From Paludibacteraceae bacterium (lineage in GTDB: Bacteria > Bacteroidota > Bacteroidia > Bacteroidales > Paludibacteraceae), in the NCBI GenBank assembly GCA_017527495.1, contig JAFXPY010000014.1, forward strand, positions 18,303 through 82,302: a DNA stretch of 64,000 nucleotides. Reading direction: 5' to 3'. Below the pieces are notes generated by a model. It was not told the DNA's origin. It saw only the letters and a program-made list of their open reading frames with translations, and ran no database searches. A program made the translations under genes and the position numbers. How positions within the stretch are numbered: the stretch's first letter is position 1; every line of letters begins with the position of its first letter. This document shows positions 1 through 9,724 of the stretch, piece after piece.

Positions 1-2
1 AG

Positions 3-1337
3 TCGGTATTTCGCCGAAAACTCTACCGAGATGCCGACAATCAAATCATTGCCGGAGTATGCTCCGGATTGGCAAAATGGCTGGGCATTGACGCAATTTG
101 GATTCGATTGTTATTCGTTATATTCCTTTTCTTTTGGGGCTTTACGGCAATTGTGTATTGCATTTTGTGGATAGTGATGCCTGAGGCTAAAACTATGGCT
201 CAGAAACTCGAGATGCGAGGAGAAGAACCAACAATATCAAATATTGAACGCGAACTCGACAACCAGAACAAAACAACAAGCACTGAGCGTGGCGGCTGTG
301 CCAATTTTTTAGTAACTCTGCATAAGATATGTGTATGGTTGGTTGGCGGTTTTGTGCTATTTATTCTTTCTGTTACTCTCTTTGCTGTTTTGATGGGACT
401 TTTGGGAGGAATGACCGGACTCGTGGCAATGTCGCCGTTCGGAATGTTTGCAACGCTCTTTGCCGACAATAAGTGGCTCACGATTGCTCTTGTAATTTTA
501 CTCTTGCTGGCAATCGGAATACCTATCTTCGGACTGATTTATTCTTTAGTCAAGTATTTCAAAAACGGTGAACGCACCTCACCTCAAAGTATATGGATTA
601 CTTTTATTATTTGGTTTTTATCGCTTGTTGGCTGTGTAGGTATTGGAGCCTATCAAATAGTGAATAATGCGGACAAACTTGCTGATTGGGAGGAACAGTC
701 GTGGCACTGGTTGATAACCGAAAATGAGAAGTACGGAATTGAAGAAACCAAACAAATTTCTACAGCACCATGGCATAGCGTTGAGATACGCGGTGCTGCA
801 AAAGTAGAACTTTGTCAATCTGACCAACAATATCTTGATGTAACAAGCAAAAATTTCGACAGCTTGAAAATAGAAGTTACAGACAGTGTATTGTCTATTT
901 CAACATCACATCGCGGAGAAGAAATAGTTCTTTTCACGCCGGAGTTGAAGAATATAACTCTTCAAGGAGCAGCCGAACTGACTACAGACAGCGTTTTTGA
1001 AACACAAGACTTGGCAATTAGAGTCTATGGAGCAAGTGATATAGATGTTGAAGTCGTTGCTCAAAAACTTGACATAACGGCTGCCGGAGCCTCGAAAATA
1101 GAATTGGAGGGTAGGGCGCAGACATTTTGGCTCAATGCCACAGGAGCAAGCAGTGTAGATGCTCGAAAAATGAAAGTCGGTGTGGGTAATTTGTCTGTTG
1201 CGGGAGCAAGTACGGTTAAGGCAAATGCTTCTGATACACTCAGAGCGACAGCAACAGGAATGAGCAAAATAGAATATCAAGGCAATCCTGTACTCGAAAA
1301 ACAAACAAGCGGAGGAAGCCGAATAGAAAGAAAATAA
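3..1337 (+). CDS. PspC-domain membrane protein with C-terminal GIN (DUF2807) domain, 5' end outside window
   Basis: The reading frame is open from base 3 and has no convincing start inside the window. The codons before the TTG at 69 already encode PspC-domain sequence (RKLYRDADNQIIAGVCSGLA), so the gene begins upstream. The visible 445 residues hold a PspC domain with a membrane segment at about 33-59. Three more hydrophobic segments follow at about 110-135, 157-185 and 196-220. A repetitive beta region from about 255 to the end, with recurring GAS/GAA turns (AAGASKIELEG, NATGASSVDA), is characteristic of the GIN/DUF2807 head domain. Proteins of this arrangement are common in Bacteroidota and are usually linked to envelope stress or to a PadR-type regulator encoded just upstream, which cannot be seen here. 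The exact role is unknown. lepA follows after its own promoter. Confidence 0.85.
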   Translation, partial: SVFRRKLYRDADNQIIAGVCSGLAKWLGIDAIWIRLLFVIFLFFWGFTAIVYCILWIVMPEAKTMAQKLEMRGEEPTISNIERELDNQNKTTSTERGGCANFLVTLHKICVWLVGGFVLFILSVTLFAVLMGLLGGMTGLVAMSPFGMFATLFADNKWLTIALVILLLLAIGIPIFGLIYSLVKYFKNGERTSPQSIWITFIIWFLSLVGCVGIGAYQIVNNADKLADWEEQSWHWLITENEKYGIEETKQISTAPWHSVEIRGAAKVELCQSDQQYLDVTSKNFDSLKIEVTDSVLSISTSHRGEEIVLFTPELKNITLQGAAELTTDSVFETQDLAIRVYGASDIDVEVVAQKLDITAAGASKIELEGRAQTFWLNATGASSVDARKMKVGVGNLSVAGASTVKANASDTLRATATGMSKIEYQGNPVLEKQTSGGSRIERK

Positions 1338-1356
1338 AACATAAATACGACTAAAA

Positions 1357-1388
1357 TTTGCAAATTTGTAAAAAAATGTTTAATTTTG
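1357..1388 (+). promoter_or_regulatory. Bacteroidota-type promoter for lepA
   Basis: TTTG at 1357-1360 and TAATTTTG at 1381-1388 are separated by 20 bases, matching the phylum's -33 TTTG / -7 TAnnTTTG consensus. The lepA ATG is about 40 bases downstream. Confidence 0.7.
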
Positions 1389-1428
1389 CAACGATTATGC
1401 GATTTAGGCAAGCATAAGAAGTTGATAG

Positions 1429-3231
1429 ATGAAACAGATACGCAATTTTTGCATCATAGCACATATAGATCATGGTAAGTCAACACTTGCTGACCGACTG
1501 CTTGAATACACCAAAACTGTCGATCAGAAAGACATGGAAAACCAAGTGCTTGACGATATGGATTTGGAGAAAGAGCGTGGCATAACAATCAAAAGCCACG
1601 CCATCCAAATGCGCTATACTTACAGAGGAGAAAAAGCAGATAAGGCAGAATATGTGCTCAATTTGATTGACACTCCGGGGCATGTGGATTTTTCTTATGA
1701 GGTCAGTCGCTCAATAGCAGCGTGCGAAGGCGCGTTGCTTGTTGTTGATGCAAGTCAGGGAGTGCAAGCCCAAACCATTTCTAATCTCTACATGGCTCTC
1801 GAACATGATTTGGAGATAATTCCAGTACTTAATAAATGCGATATGGACTCCGCCATGCCTGAAATGGTGGAGGACGAAATAATTGAGCTTCTCGGTTGCA
1901 AACGCGAAGATATTATCCGTGCAAGCGGAAAAACAGGTCTCGGCGTAGAGGAAATCCTCAATGCTATCATAGAGCGCGTGCCTGCGCCGCAAGGCGACCC
2001 GGAAGTTCCACTGCAATGCCTTATATTCGACTCCGTGTTTAATTCGTTCCGCGGAATAATTGCCTATTTTAAAGTTGTTAATGGCGTATTGCGTACCGGC
2101 GACCACGTGAAGTTTTTCAATACAGGCAAAGAATATGACGCCGACGAAATAGGTGTGCTCAAACTTACAATGCAACCGACCAAAGAGTTGCGTACAGGCG
2201 ATGTGGGATATATCATAAGCGGTATAAAGACATCTACTGAAGTGAAGGTTGGTGACACAATAACTCATGTGGCGCGTCCTTGCGACAAAGCAATAGACGG
2301 CTTTGAGGAAGTCAAGCCAATGGTCTTTGCAGGTGTCTATCCGATTGAGACAGAAGACTATGAGAACCTGCGAGCAAGCCTTGAAAAATTGCAACTCAAC
2401 GACGCAAGTCTTACATTCACACCAGAAAGCTCTGTAGCGCTCGGCTTCGGCTTCCGTTGCGGTTTTCTCGGACTGCTCCACATGGAGATTGTGCAAGAAC
2501 GCTTAGACCGCGAGTTTGACATGGATGTGATCACCACCGTGCCTAATGTGTCGTATCTCGTATATGACAAGCAGGGTGAGGTAAAAGAGGTGCACAACCC
2601 GGCAGGGATGCCGGACCTGACGCTTATCGACCACATCGAAGAACCTTACATACGAGCTTCAATTATCACAGCAACAACATATATCGGACCAATAATGACT
2701 CTCTGTCTCGGCAAACGCGGTGAATTGGTAAAACAAGAGTATATCTCAGGAAATCGTGTAGAGATATTGTTCGACTTGCCGCTCGGTGAGATAGTGATTG
2801 ATTTCTACGACAAATTGAAATCCATATCGAAGGGATACGCCTCATTCGACTATCATTCCAATGGCTATCGTCAGTCTGATTTGGTCAAACTTGATATTTT
2901 GCTCAATGGAGAGCAAGTAGATGCTTTGTCAACGCTTACTCATCGTTCCAATGCTGTAGATTTTGGGCGTCGGATGTGTGAAAAACTCAAAGAACTCTTG
3001 CCTCGTCAGCAGTTTGACATAGCCATACAGGCTGCCATAGGAGCTAAGATCATTGCGCGTGAGACGGTCAAGCAAGTGCGTAAAGACGTAACGGCAAAGT
3101 GTTATGGCGGCGATATAAGCCGTAAGCGCAAACTGCTTGAAAAACAAAAACGCGGTAAGAAACGAATGAAGCAGATAGGTAATGTCGAAGTACCGCAAAA
3201 GGCTTTCCTTGCTGTGCTGAAATTAGACTAA
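1429..3231 (+). CDS. lepA: Elongation factor 4 (LepA), ribosome-associated GTPase
   Basis: A full-length 600-residue EF-4/LepA, the usual family length. The G1 loop [10 protein letters not shown] lies at residues 11-20, followed by [11 protein letters not shown] (G3) near residue 82 and NKCD (G4) near 136. The C-terminal LepA-specific region is present, including the basic stretch near the end ([16 protein letters not shown]). The family is a translational GTPase that acts on stalled or initiating ribosomes and can be membrane associated. The ATG at 1429 lies about 35 bases downstream of a clear promoter. nhaD starts 32 bases after the stop, so the two could be co-transcribed, although their functions are unrelated. 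Confidence 0.97.
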   Translation: MKQIRNFCIIAHIDHGKSTLADRLLEYTKTVDQKDMENQVLDDMDLEKERGITIKSHAIQMRYTYRGEKADKAEYVLNLIDTPGHVDFSYEVSRSIAACEGALLVVDASQGVQAQTISNLYMALEHDLEIIPVLNKCDMDSAMPEMVEDEIIELLGCKREDIIRASGKTGLGVEEILNAIIERVPAPQGDPEVPLQCLIFDSVFNSFRGIIAYFKVVNGVLRTGDHVKFFNTGKEYDADEIGVLKLTMQPTKELRTGDVGYIISGIKTSTEVKVGDTITHVARPCDKAIDGFEEVKPMVFAGVYPIETEDYENLRASLEKLQLNDASLTFTPESSVALGFGFRCGFLGLLHMEIVQERLDREFDMDVITTVPNVSYLVYDKQGEVKEVHNPAGMPDLTLIDHIEEPYIRASIITATTYIGPIMTLCLGKRGELVKQEYISGNRVEILFDLPLGEIVIDFYDKLKSISKGYASFDYHSNGYRQSDLVKLDILLNGEQVDALSTLTHRSNAVDFGRRMCEKLKELLPRQQFDIAIQAAIGAKIIARETVKQVRKDVTAKCYGGDISRKRKLLEKQKRGKKRMKQIGNVEVPQKAFLAVLKLD

Positions 3232-3263
3232 GAAGTACTCAAAAAATATAAAAACCAAAAAAC

Positions 3264-4709
3264 ATGAATGATTCATTATTATTAGATTCGTTGTCAGCAG
3301 TGAAAGACACTGTTGTACAAGCGATGGAATCGGTTGCGTCAGGCACAACAATTAACGAGGTCGCGCAACAAGCATCGGAAGGCGGATTGGAAAACCTGCC
3401 TGCATGGACAATGATTCCATTTGTACTTATGTTGCTTATGATAGCAATAGGACCACTCGTGGCAGAACATTGGTGGGAGAAAAATGCCAACAAGCTTATT
3501 GTTTCTCTCCTTCTCGGTGTTCCGACAGCTGTTTATTTCATGATCGCCTATGGAATGGATGGCGTTCATGCTCTTGAACATCAGGTGATTTACGACTATG
3601 TGCCGTTCATCATTCTCTTGCTCTCATTGTATGTCATTACAGGTGGTATTCACCTCAGTGGTGATATAAAGGCAAAACCTATTGTCAACACATGCTTCCT
3701 TGCCTTAGGTTGGGTATTGGCAAGTATAATGGGAACAACAGGTGCTGCCATGTTACTTATTCGTCCGTTGATAACTACTAACCAACAGCGTAAGTACTCG
3801 ACTCACACCATTCTGTTCTTTATCGCTTTGGTGGCCAACTGCGGCGGACTTCTCACTCCGCTTGGAGACCCCCCATTGTTTATGCTTTTCCTGCGTGGTG
3901 CTGAATTTACATGGTTCATGGGTATGTGGGGACCATGGTTAGTAACTGGTGCTATCCTGCTTGTTATGTACTACATTTGGGACACCATCATGTACAAAAA
4001 AGAGGATTGGACGGCATTGTCGGCAGACTCACGCGAACAAGTGCCATTGCACCTCGGTGGTTCTATCAACTTCATCTACCTCATTGGTGTTGTGCTTGCT
4101 GTTGCATTTATCAATGTCGGAACAATACCGGCAATGGGCGAACACGATGCTCCTATCTGGCTCAAGTTCTTGCGCGAGATAGTATTGCTCTCATTGATGT
4201 TCCTCTCGCTCTATACAACAAAGAAAAAAGTTCGTTTCGAACTGAACAAATTCACATGGGATCCAATCGTGGAAGTTGCCTTCTTGTTCTTGGGTATATT
4301 CACCACGATGACACCTGCTTTGATATTCCTCAACCATCACGCCGGTTCGTTAGGATTCGACCAACCATGGCAATTCTACTATTCAACAGGTCTTTTGTCG
4401 TCATTCCTCGACAATACACCTACAGCTGTTGCCTTCCACTCTGTTGCTACAGGTGTTGATTTCTCACAAACAGCTGTTGCTGCTGAGGCTATAGTTGCCG
4501 GCATACCGGAAAAAATACTTGAGGCAATTTGCATCGGTGCAGTATTCTTTGGAGCAATGACATATATCGGCAACGGACCTAACTTCATGGTTAAGGCTAT
4601 TGCGGAAGAAAACAAAATCAAGATGCCTTCATTCTTTGGCTATATGATTAAGTTCTCTCTCATCGTATTGTTGCCGGTTTATATCATCGTACAACTTTTA
4701 TTCCTATAA
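3264..4709 (+). CDS. nhaD: NhaD-type Na+/H+ antiporter
   Basis: A 481-residue polytopic inner-membrane protein of the ion transporter superfamily, NhaD branch. An N-terminal extension of about 45 residues precedes roughly a dozen hydrophobic segments. Family-like stretches include LASIMGTTGAAMLLIRPL, CGGLLTPLGDPPLFMLFLRG and FLDNTPTAVAFHS, the last two resembling the conserved half-helix and ion-site regions of NhaD proteins. The likely role is exchange of Na+ (or Li+) for H+ across the inner membrane for sodium and pH homeostasis. It lies 32 bases after lepA and is closed by a strong hairpin, so it is probably the last gene of its transcript. Substrate preference cannot be read from the sequence. 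Confidence 0.88.
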   Translation: MNDSLLLDSLSAVKDTVVQAMESVASGTTINEVAQQASEGGLENLPAWTMIPFVLMLLMIAIGPLVAEHWWEKNANKLIVSLLLGVPTAVYFMIAYGMDGVHALEHQVIYDYVPFIILLLSLYVITGGIHLSGDIKAKPIVNTCFLALGWVLASIMGTTGAAMLLIRPLITTNQQRKYSTHTILFFIALVANCGGLLTPLGDPPLFMLFLRGAEFTWFMGMWGPWLVTGAILLVMYYIWDTIMYKKEDWTALSADSREQVPLHLGGSINFIYLIGVVLAVAFINVGTIPAMGEHDAPIWLKFLREIVLLSLMFLSLYTTKKKVRFELNKFTWDPIVEVAFLFLGIFTTMTPALIFLNHHAGSLGFDQPWQFYYSTGLLSSFLDNTPTAVAFHSVATGVDFSQTAVAAEAIVAGIPEKILEAICIGAVFFGAMTYIGNGPNFMVKAIAEENKIKMPSFFGYMIKFSLIVLLPVYIIVQLLFL

Positions 4710-4718
4710 AAATAATTC

Positions 4719-4760
4719 ATTGTTGAGATGACAAATTTGAGTTTGTCATCTCAACAATTA
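4719..4760 (+). terminator. Hairpin terminator after nhaD
   Basis: A perfect 16-bp inverted repeat (4719-4734 with 4741-4756) has a 6-base loop and lies ten bases after the nhaD stop. The U-tract is weak (TTATATTT), so this may be an mRNA 3'-end hairpin instead of a classic intrinsic terminator. Confidence 0.7.
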
Positions 4761-4777
4761 TATTTCAAAATTTATAT

Positions 4778-5755
4778 ATGCCAGAAACAAGAGACATAAC
4801 ATTGTGGGAACTGATACTGCGGTTCTTCAAGTGGTGCGGAAAAGGACTAAAAGCTTTTTTCATTTGGATTGGGGAGCTGATAAAATTGAGTTTCCGCAAG
4901 TGGTATATCATGCTTCTTTTTCTCGTTTTATGTGTTGGAGTCGGGTGGTATATTTCTCGTCCAACCAATCGCATCTATTATGCTCAAGGAGTAATGATGG
5001 TTAATGGACCAACGCCCTTTGATGTTAAAGAAGCACTTGAACCGCTCAATCATGCTATGCAACAAAACTTAGAACCATCGCTTGCCTTTGCGCAACAATT
5101 AGGTCTGCCTTTTGAAGAGGTTAATGGACTTCGTTGGGTTGGATGTTTTAATGTAATTGATGCATTAAATGACTCTATTCCTGATTTTGTTGATTTCAAC
5201 AGTCAATATGGAAGCAACGACACAATTTTTCGCATATCACCTTTCTATTTGGGAATACAAATTGAAACCAAAAAACTCAAACAACTTCCTACCATAGAAA
5301 AAGGAATAGCTGATTTTGTAAATACCAATCCGGCTATAATATGCAAGTATGAAGCCAAAAAGAAATCTTTGGAAGAAGAATTGGTAGCGAGTGACCAACA
5401 ATTGATGTATCTTGATAGCTTATCAAAACTTTTCTATTTTGATTATCCTCAAGGTCCTCAAATAGATATTAATAGTTCCAAATCCGGAACAATAATAATG
5501 GGTAAACGGAGTATAGACCTGCTTACTGAAGACATATTTGAGTTGATCAAACACCGTCAAAAAGTAGAAATGGAGTTATCTGTTTATTCACAACCAGTAG
5601 CATTTATTACTCATTTGTCAGCTTTGCCTAAAGCAAAAAATAATAGATTGTTGTGCGTTATTTTGGGCTTTCTTATAGGCTGTATTTTAGGCCTATGTAC
5701 AGCAAAAATTGTAGAGAATAGAAAGCAAATTAGAGAATGGCTGACAACTAAATAG
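4778..5755 (+). CDS. Two-pass membrane protein resembling chain-length-determinant (Wzz-like) proteins
   Basis: 325 residues. A hydrophobic and aromatic N-terminus leads to a membrane segment at about 46-62 (WYIMLLFLVLCVGVGWYIS). A soluble, presumably periplasmic, region of about 220 residues follows, with a short helical stretch near 195-225. A second membrane segment lies near the C-terminus (LLCVILGFLIGCILGLCTA), followed by a basic cytoplasmic tail. Two terminal membrane helices around a periplasmic domain are the Wzz/polysaccharide co-polymerase topology, and Bacteroidota carry many divergent members. I see no Walker motifs, so no tyrosine kinase is fused. No glycosyltransferase or Wzx/Wzy gene is adjacent, so a role in surface polysaccharide is only an inference from topology. 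Confidence 0.55.
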   Translation: MPETRDITLWELILRFFKWCGKGLKAFFIWIGELIKLSFRKWYIMLLFLVLCVGVGWYISRPTNRIYYAQGVMMVNGPTPFDVKEALEPLNHAMQQNLEPSLAFAQQLGLPFEEVNGLRWVGCFNVIDALNDSIPDFVDFNSQYGSNDTIFRISPFYLGIQIETKKLKQLPTIEKGIADFVNTNPAIICKYEAKKKSLEEELVASDQQLMYLDSLSKLFYFDYPQGPQIDINSSKSGTIIMGKRSIDLLTEDIFELIKHRQKVEMELSVYSQPVAFITHLSALPKAKNNRLLCVILGFLIGCILGLCTAKIVENRKQIREWLTTK

Positions 5756-5763
5756 AATTTTGT

Positions 5764-6459
5764 TTGAGAATAGACGTAAGTAATTTGTTAGACCTTTTTT
5801 TCCCGCCATTATGCAGAAATTGTGGTTCTTTGCTTGCCGACAATGAGCATGAATTATGTTCAACTTGTTTGACAACTCTGCCGCGCACCAACATGGACCA
5901 ACACTTTCAGAATCAGGCAGAGTCGAGACTCGAAGGGCAGGCTACCTTTATGCGAGCTGCGGCGTATTGCTGGTACAGCAAGGAAACGACACTGCGCACT
6001 ATGATTCATAAGGCAAAGTATTTCAACCATCCCGAAATTCTCTATCGCCTCACGCAGCAGGCGATAACGGAGTGGTCGGGAAATGGTTTTTTCAATGGAA
6101 TAGATGCCGTTGTGCCGGTGCCGATGCATAAACAGAAAATGCGTGAAAGAGGCTATAATCAAACCGATTATATAGCGCAAGCCTTTGCAGACACACTACA
6201 TATTTCTATGTATGAGGATGCTTTGATTAGAAGCAGAAACGACAAAGCTCAAGCAATGCAAATTGACAACGCCCTAAGAAAAAGCAATGTACGAGGCGCG
6301 TTTGAGCCTAACAAAAATGTAGAGCTAAAGGGCAAGACGATACTTCTTGTTGATGATGTTCTGACCACAGGCGCAACAATAGCCGAATGTGCAAAGCAGT
6401 TGCACAAACATAAAAATGTGAAAATAGTAGTTTTTACACTTGGAATAAGTGTAAAATAA
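5764..6459 (+). CDS. ComF-family phosphoribosyltransferase-like protein
   Basis: 231 residues. The N-terminal zinc-ribbon pattern is C17-x2-C20 and C32-x2-C35. A phosphoribosyltransferase-type domain follows, with the PRPP-binding signature ILLVDDVLTTGAT near residues 194-206 and VVPVPMHKQKMRERGYNQ before it. ComF proteins are associated with DNA uptake in naturally transformable bacteria, but homologues are widespread in non-competent species and the enzymatic reaction is unsettled. The start is taken as the TTG at 5764, because the previous gene's stop lies just upstream and no ATG fits before the cysteine motif. The gene follows the Wzz-like gene by 8 bases and probably shares its transcript. 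A hairpin overlaps its 3' end. Confidence 0.85.
   Translation: MRIDVSNLLDLFFPPLCRNCGSLLADNEHELCSTCLTTLPRTNMDQHFQNQAESRLEGQATFMRAAAYCWYSKETTLRTMIHKAKYFNHPEILYRLTQQAITEWSGNGFFNGIDAVVPVPMHKQKMRERGYNQTDYIAQAFADTLHISMYEDALIRSRNDKAQAMQIDNALRKSNVRGAFEPNKNVELKGKTILLVDDVLTTGATIAECAKQLHKHKNVKIVVFTLGISVK
6432..6456 (+). other. Inverted repeat over the 3' end of the comF-like gene
   Basis: A perfect 10-bp stem (6432-6441 with 6447-6456) with a 5-base loop ends one base before the stop codon. There is no U-tract on the plus strand. It could be a transcript end or processing hairpin between the housekeeping genes and the secreted-protein gene that follows. Confidence 0.4.
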
Positions 6460-6500
6460 CAAATAACAAAAACTTAACACAAACTAAACACCAAAAAACA

Positions 6501-9500
6501 ATGAAAAAACTTTTATCTTTTTTTGCAGCATTGATGCTGTCTGTTGTGGCTGTTTTTGCTGCAACAGTCGTAACCGTTGATGTGTCCCAATACGGAACCA
6601 CATCATTCACCACTCCGGAGGGAATAACTTTTGTTGCCGACACTGCTGCCGGCTCTGTTAATTCTCCTATTTACAATTCTAACGACAAAGGTTTGCGTCT
6701 TTACAAAAGTAATGCTCTGACAATTACAGCCAAAGACACAATCACAAAAATTGTTTTTAATCTCAATAAACAAGGCGTTGATCGTATCTGCAATGTCATT
6801 CCTTCTGTTGGCACCTGCGTTACTGACAAAGATGCCGCAACCGTTACATGGCAGGGCATTGGCACGGACTCTCTCGTTCTTATTGTTGGTGAGCCTATAG
6901 GAACTAAGGCTTCTCAATTTTGTTTCTCTGTTTGCACCCTCGAACTTAATGGCGAAGGTGGAGGTGAGACACCAATTGAAGAACCCAAATACGACACACT
7001 GACTGTTGCTCAGGCTGTAGCTCTTGCTCAAACACTCAACAAAGACACAAGTGAGAGAGTGAATGTTGTAGGTTATGTTACTGAGATAGCTACTGTTTAT
7101 AATGCCAACAAGAACTATATTTCGTTCTGGGTGGCAGACGAGGCCGATGGAGAAAGTGCTTTTGAGTTCTATCGTGCAACACCTGACCCTGCAACAGGTA
7201 GCTCAGTAAAAGTGGGCGACAAAGTTATAGGCAATGGCCGAATAGTAATGTATGTAAGCGGAGAAAAACAAATTCCTGAATTTATGGCTGGTGCTACTTA
7301 CCAAATTCTTGAAGCTGCTGCTCCACAACTTCCTGACACTCTAACTGTTGCTCAAGCGCTCGAAATTGCACACCAACTTGCAAAAGACGAGACAACACAA
7401 GAAATCTACACAGTAAAAGGTGTTGTAACAAGTGTTCGTTATGCTTATTCAGAAAATTATGGTACACTGTCTGTTTATGTTTCTGACTCGCTTGACAACT
7501 CGCAAGACTTTCAATTCTATAAAGCTGCTCCGGCAACCGAAGCCGACCGCGATGTAAAGAAAGGTGATGTTGTCGTTGCAACAGGTAATTTCACACGCTA
7601 TGTTAATCAATACGAATTGATTAATAGTACCGACTTCAAGATTCTTGAAGCAGCTCCTGCGGATACAACACAAAATCCAGACACAACTATCGTAACCCCG
7701 ATAGAAAATGACACCCTCACAGTTGCAGAGGCTCTTGAAGTGATTGCCGAATTAGGCACAGCTACAAGTGCTGACGAATATAATGTTGTAGGTTATGTAA
7801 CCGAAATAGCCACACCATGGTCAGACCAATACGGCAATATATCATTGTGGGTAGCCGATACAAAAGACGGCGGTCAAGCTCTCCAACTCTTCCGTGTTCA
7901 ACCGATGGCAGAAACTGACAAAGCCGTTAAAATAGGCGACAAAGTTCTTGCTGTAGGTAAGTTGAAATCCTACAACGGCACACCAGAAATGGACGCAAAA
8001 GGTAAATACGGCATTATTGAGGTTGCTCCAAACGATACAACTCCTGTAACACCGATAGAAAACGACACCCTCACAGTTGCAGAGGCTCTTGAAGTGATTG
8101 CCGAATTAGGCACAGCTACAAGTGCTGACGAATATAATGTTGTAGGTTATGTAACCGAAATAGCCTCACCATGGTCAGACCAATACGGCAATATCTCATT
8201 GTGGGTAGCCGATACAAAAGACGGCGGTCAAGCTCTCCAACTCTTCCGTGTTCAACCGATGGCAGAAACCGACAAAGCCGTTAAAGTAGGCGACAAAGTT
8301 CTTGCTGTAGGTAAGTTGAAATCCTACAACGGCACACCTGAAATGGACGCAAAAGGTAAATACGGCATTATTGAGGTTGCTCCAAACGATACAACTCCTG
8401 TAACCCCGATAGAAAATGACACCCTCACAGTTGCAGAGGCTCTTGAAGTGATTGCCGAATTAGGCACAGCTACAAGTGCTGACGAATATAATGTTGTAGG
8501 TTACGTAACAGAGATTGCCACACCATGGTCAGACCAATACGGCAATATATCATTGTGGGTAGCCGATACAAAAGATGGCGGTCAAGCTCTCCAACTCTTC
8601 CGTGTTCAACCGATGGCAGAAACTGACAAAGCCGTTAAAGTAGGCGACAAAGTTCTTGCTGTAGGTAAGTTGAAATCCTACAACGGCACACCAGAAATGG
8701 ACGCAAAAGGTAAATACGGCATTATTGAGGTTGCTCCAAACGATACAACTCCTGTAACCCCGATAGAAAACGACACCCTCAGTGTAGCTGAAGCTCTTGA
8801 ACTCACAAATGCACTTGCCAAAGACGCTAAGACCGACAAAGAATATACTATTGTTGGTTATGTTGCTTCTATACCAACTTCATGGTCTGTACAATATGGT
8901 AATATAACTCTGAATATTGCAGACGAAAAAGATGGCCAAGAGACCTTTATGCTCTATCGAGTTAAACCTGAATTGGCAGCTGACAGTGCCGTTAAAGTAG
9001 GCGACAAGATTGTGGCAACAGGCATATTACAAAACTTCAGAGGTAACACACCGGAAATGATTGCCGGCGGTAAATATGCTATTATTGAGGTTGCTCCAAA
9101 CGATACAACTCCTGTAACACCGGTAGAAATTGACACTATCACAGTGGCAGAAGCCCTCGATATTATTGCTGCATTAGAAAATGATGAGACGAAAAATCCT
9201 TACGCAGTTATTGGCTATGTAACTGAACTTGACGGGACTTACTCAGAAGAGTATAATGATGTTTCATTATGGATAGCAGATGCAGAGGATGGCGGTAAAG
9301 ACCTCTATCTATATCATGTTAAATCGCAGGCAGAAGCAGACAAGAATGTCAAAGTAGGCGATCGTGTTTTGGCTGTCGGCCAATTGATGAACTATATGGG
9401 TAACACTCCTGAGATGTTCACCGGACAATATCATATAATTCCGATTTCAGGTTTGCAGTTCGTTAGCGCAGAAACACTCGTCTCTGTTGTAGATGGTCAG

Positions 9501-9659
9501 TTGGTAGTAAAAGCACAAGGCAATGTGCAAATCTATAATGTTGCCGGACAAATGATTTACAACGCAAGTGTTGCAGGTCAAACAACAATCACCGGTTTAC
9601 AACAAGGTCAGGTATTGCTCGTACGAGTTAATAACCAAATCGCAAAAGTTGTATTCTGA
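6501..9659 (+). CDS. Secreted multi-repeat protein with seven OB-fold-like repeats and a type IX sorting tail
   Basis: 1052 residues. A signal peptide (about 1-20, MKKLLSFFAALMLSVVAVFA) precedes a beta-rich module at about 22-155, shared with the proteins at 12705 and 15557. Seven repeats begin at about residues 164, 278, 403, 521, 639, 757 and 877. Each starts D-T-(L/I)-(T/S)-V-A-(Q/E)-A, passes through a Y-x-V-x-G-Y-V-T strand, and ends with V-K-x-G-D-x-V-x-A-x-G. This is the OB-fold-like module that accompanies secreted nucleases and other exported proteins in Bacteroidota and is often left as a domain of unknown function. The last 70 residues match the Por-type sorting domain (VQIYNVAGQMIYNASVAGQ, then a G-x-V-L-L-V-R-V strand), so export by the type IX system and surface display or release are likely. 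Ligand and function are unknown. Repeats 3-5 are nearly identical at DNA level. Confidence 0.85.
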   Translation: MKKLLSFFAALMLSVVAVFAATVVTVDVSQYGTTSFTTPEGITFVADTAAGSVNSPIYNSNDKGLRLYKSNALTITAKDTITKIVFNLNKQGVDRICNVIPSVGTCVTDKDAATVTWQGIGTDSLVLIVGEPIGTKASQFCFSVCTLELNGEGGGETPIEEPKYDTLTVAQAVALAQTLNKDTSERVNVVGYVTEIATVYNANKNYISFWVADEADGESAFEFYRATPDPATGSSVKVGDKVIGNGRIVMYVSGEKQIPEFMAGATYQILEAAAPQLPDTLTVAQALEIAHQLAKDETTQEIYTVKGVVTSVRYAYSENYGTLSVYVSDSLDNSQDFQFYKAAPATEADRDVKKGDVVVATGNFTRYVNQYELINSTDFKILEAAPADTTQNPDTTIVTPIENDTLTVAEALEVIAELGTATSADEYNVVGYVTEIATPWSDQYGNISLWVADTKDGGQALQLFRVQPMAETDKAVKIGDKVLAVGKLKSYNGTPEMDAKGKYGIIEVAPNDTTPVTPIENDTLTVAEALEVIAELGTATSADEYNVVGYVTEIASPWSDQYGNISLWVADTKDGGQALQLFRVQPMAETDKAVKVGDKVLAVGKLKSYNGTPEMDAKGKYGIIEVAPNDTTPVTPIENDTLTVAEALEVIAELGTATSADEYNVVGYVTEIATPWSDQYGNISLWVADTKDGGQALQLFRVQPMAETDKAVKVGDKVLAVGKLKSYNGTPEMDAKGKYGIIEVAPNDTTPVTPIENDTLSVAEALELTNALAKDAKTDKEYTIVGYVASIPTSWSVQYGNITLNIADEKDGQETFMLYRVKPELAADSAVKVGDKIVATGILQNFRGNTPEMIAGGKYAIIEVAPNDTTPVTPVEIDTITVAEALDIIAALENDETKNPYAVIGYVTELDGTYSEEYNDVSLWIADAEDGGKDLYLYHVKSQAEADKNVKVGDRVLAVGQLMNYMGNTPEMFTGQYHIIPISGLQFVSAETLVSVVDGQLVVKAQGNVQIYNVAGQMIYNASVAGQTTITGLQQGQVLLVRVNNQIAKVVF
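7710..8771 (+). repeat. Three near-identical 354-bp in-frame tandem repeats
   Basis: Units at 7710-8063, 8064-8417 and 8418-8771 are each exactly 354 bases (118 codons) and differ at only a few positions, most of them synonymous. The flanking repeats of the same protein are much more diverged. Recent tandem amplification or gene conversion explains this best. Copy number may vary between strains or collapse in short-read assemblies. Confidence 0.93.
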
Positions 9660-9676
9660 TTTTTTAAATTAATATC

Positions 9677-9720
9677 AAGTTGGAGCATTTCGAGCAGAGA
9701 TGCTCCAACTTTTATTTTTT
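9677..9720 (+). terminator. Intrinsic terminator after the seven-repeat protein gene
   Basis: A perfect 11-bp stem (9677-9687 with 9701-9711) is followed by a T-rich run to 9724. It lies just before the ATG at 9725, which argues against an upstream TTG start for the next gene. Confidence 0.9.
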
Positions 9721-9724
9721 CTTT

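Noticed and set aside
1711..2496. Long open frame on the minus strand (261 codons)
   Set aside because: It lies wholly inside lepA in another frame, has no promoter and resembles no family; a shadow of lepA codon use.
3911..4459. Plus-strand open frame of 182 codons inside nhaD
   Set aside because: Out-of-frame shadow of nhaD; cysteine- and histidine-rich composition typical of a wrong frame.
9680..9724. TTG start at 9680 for the alkylation repair gene
   Set aside because: It lies in the terminator hairpin of the preceding gene; the ATG at 9725 gives the family N-terminus.
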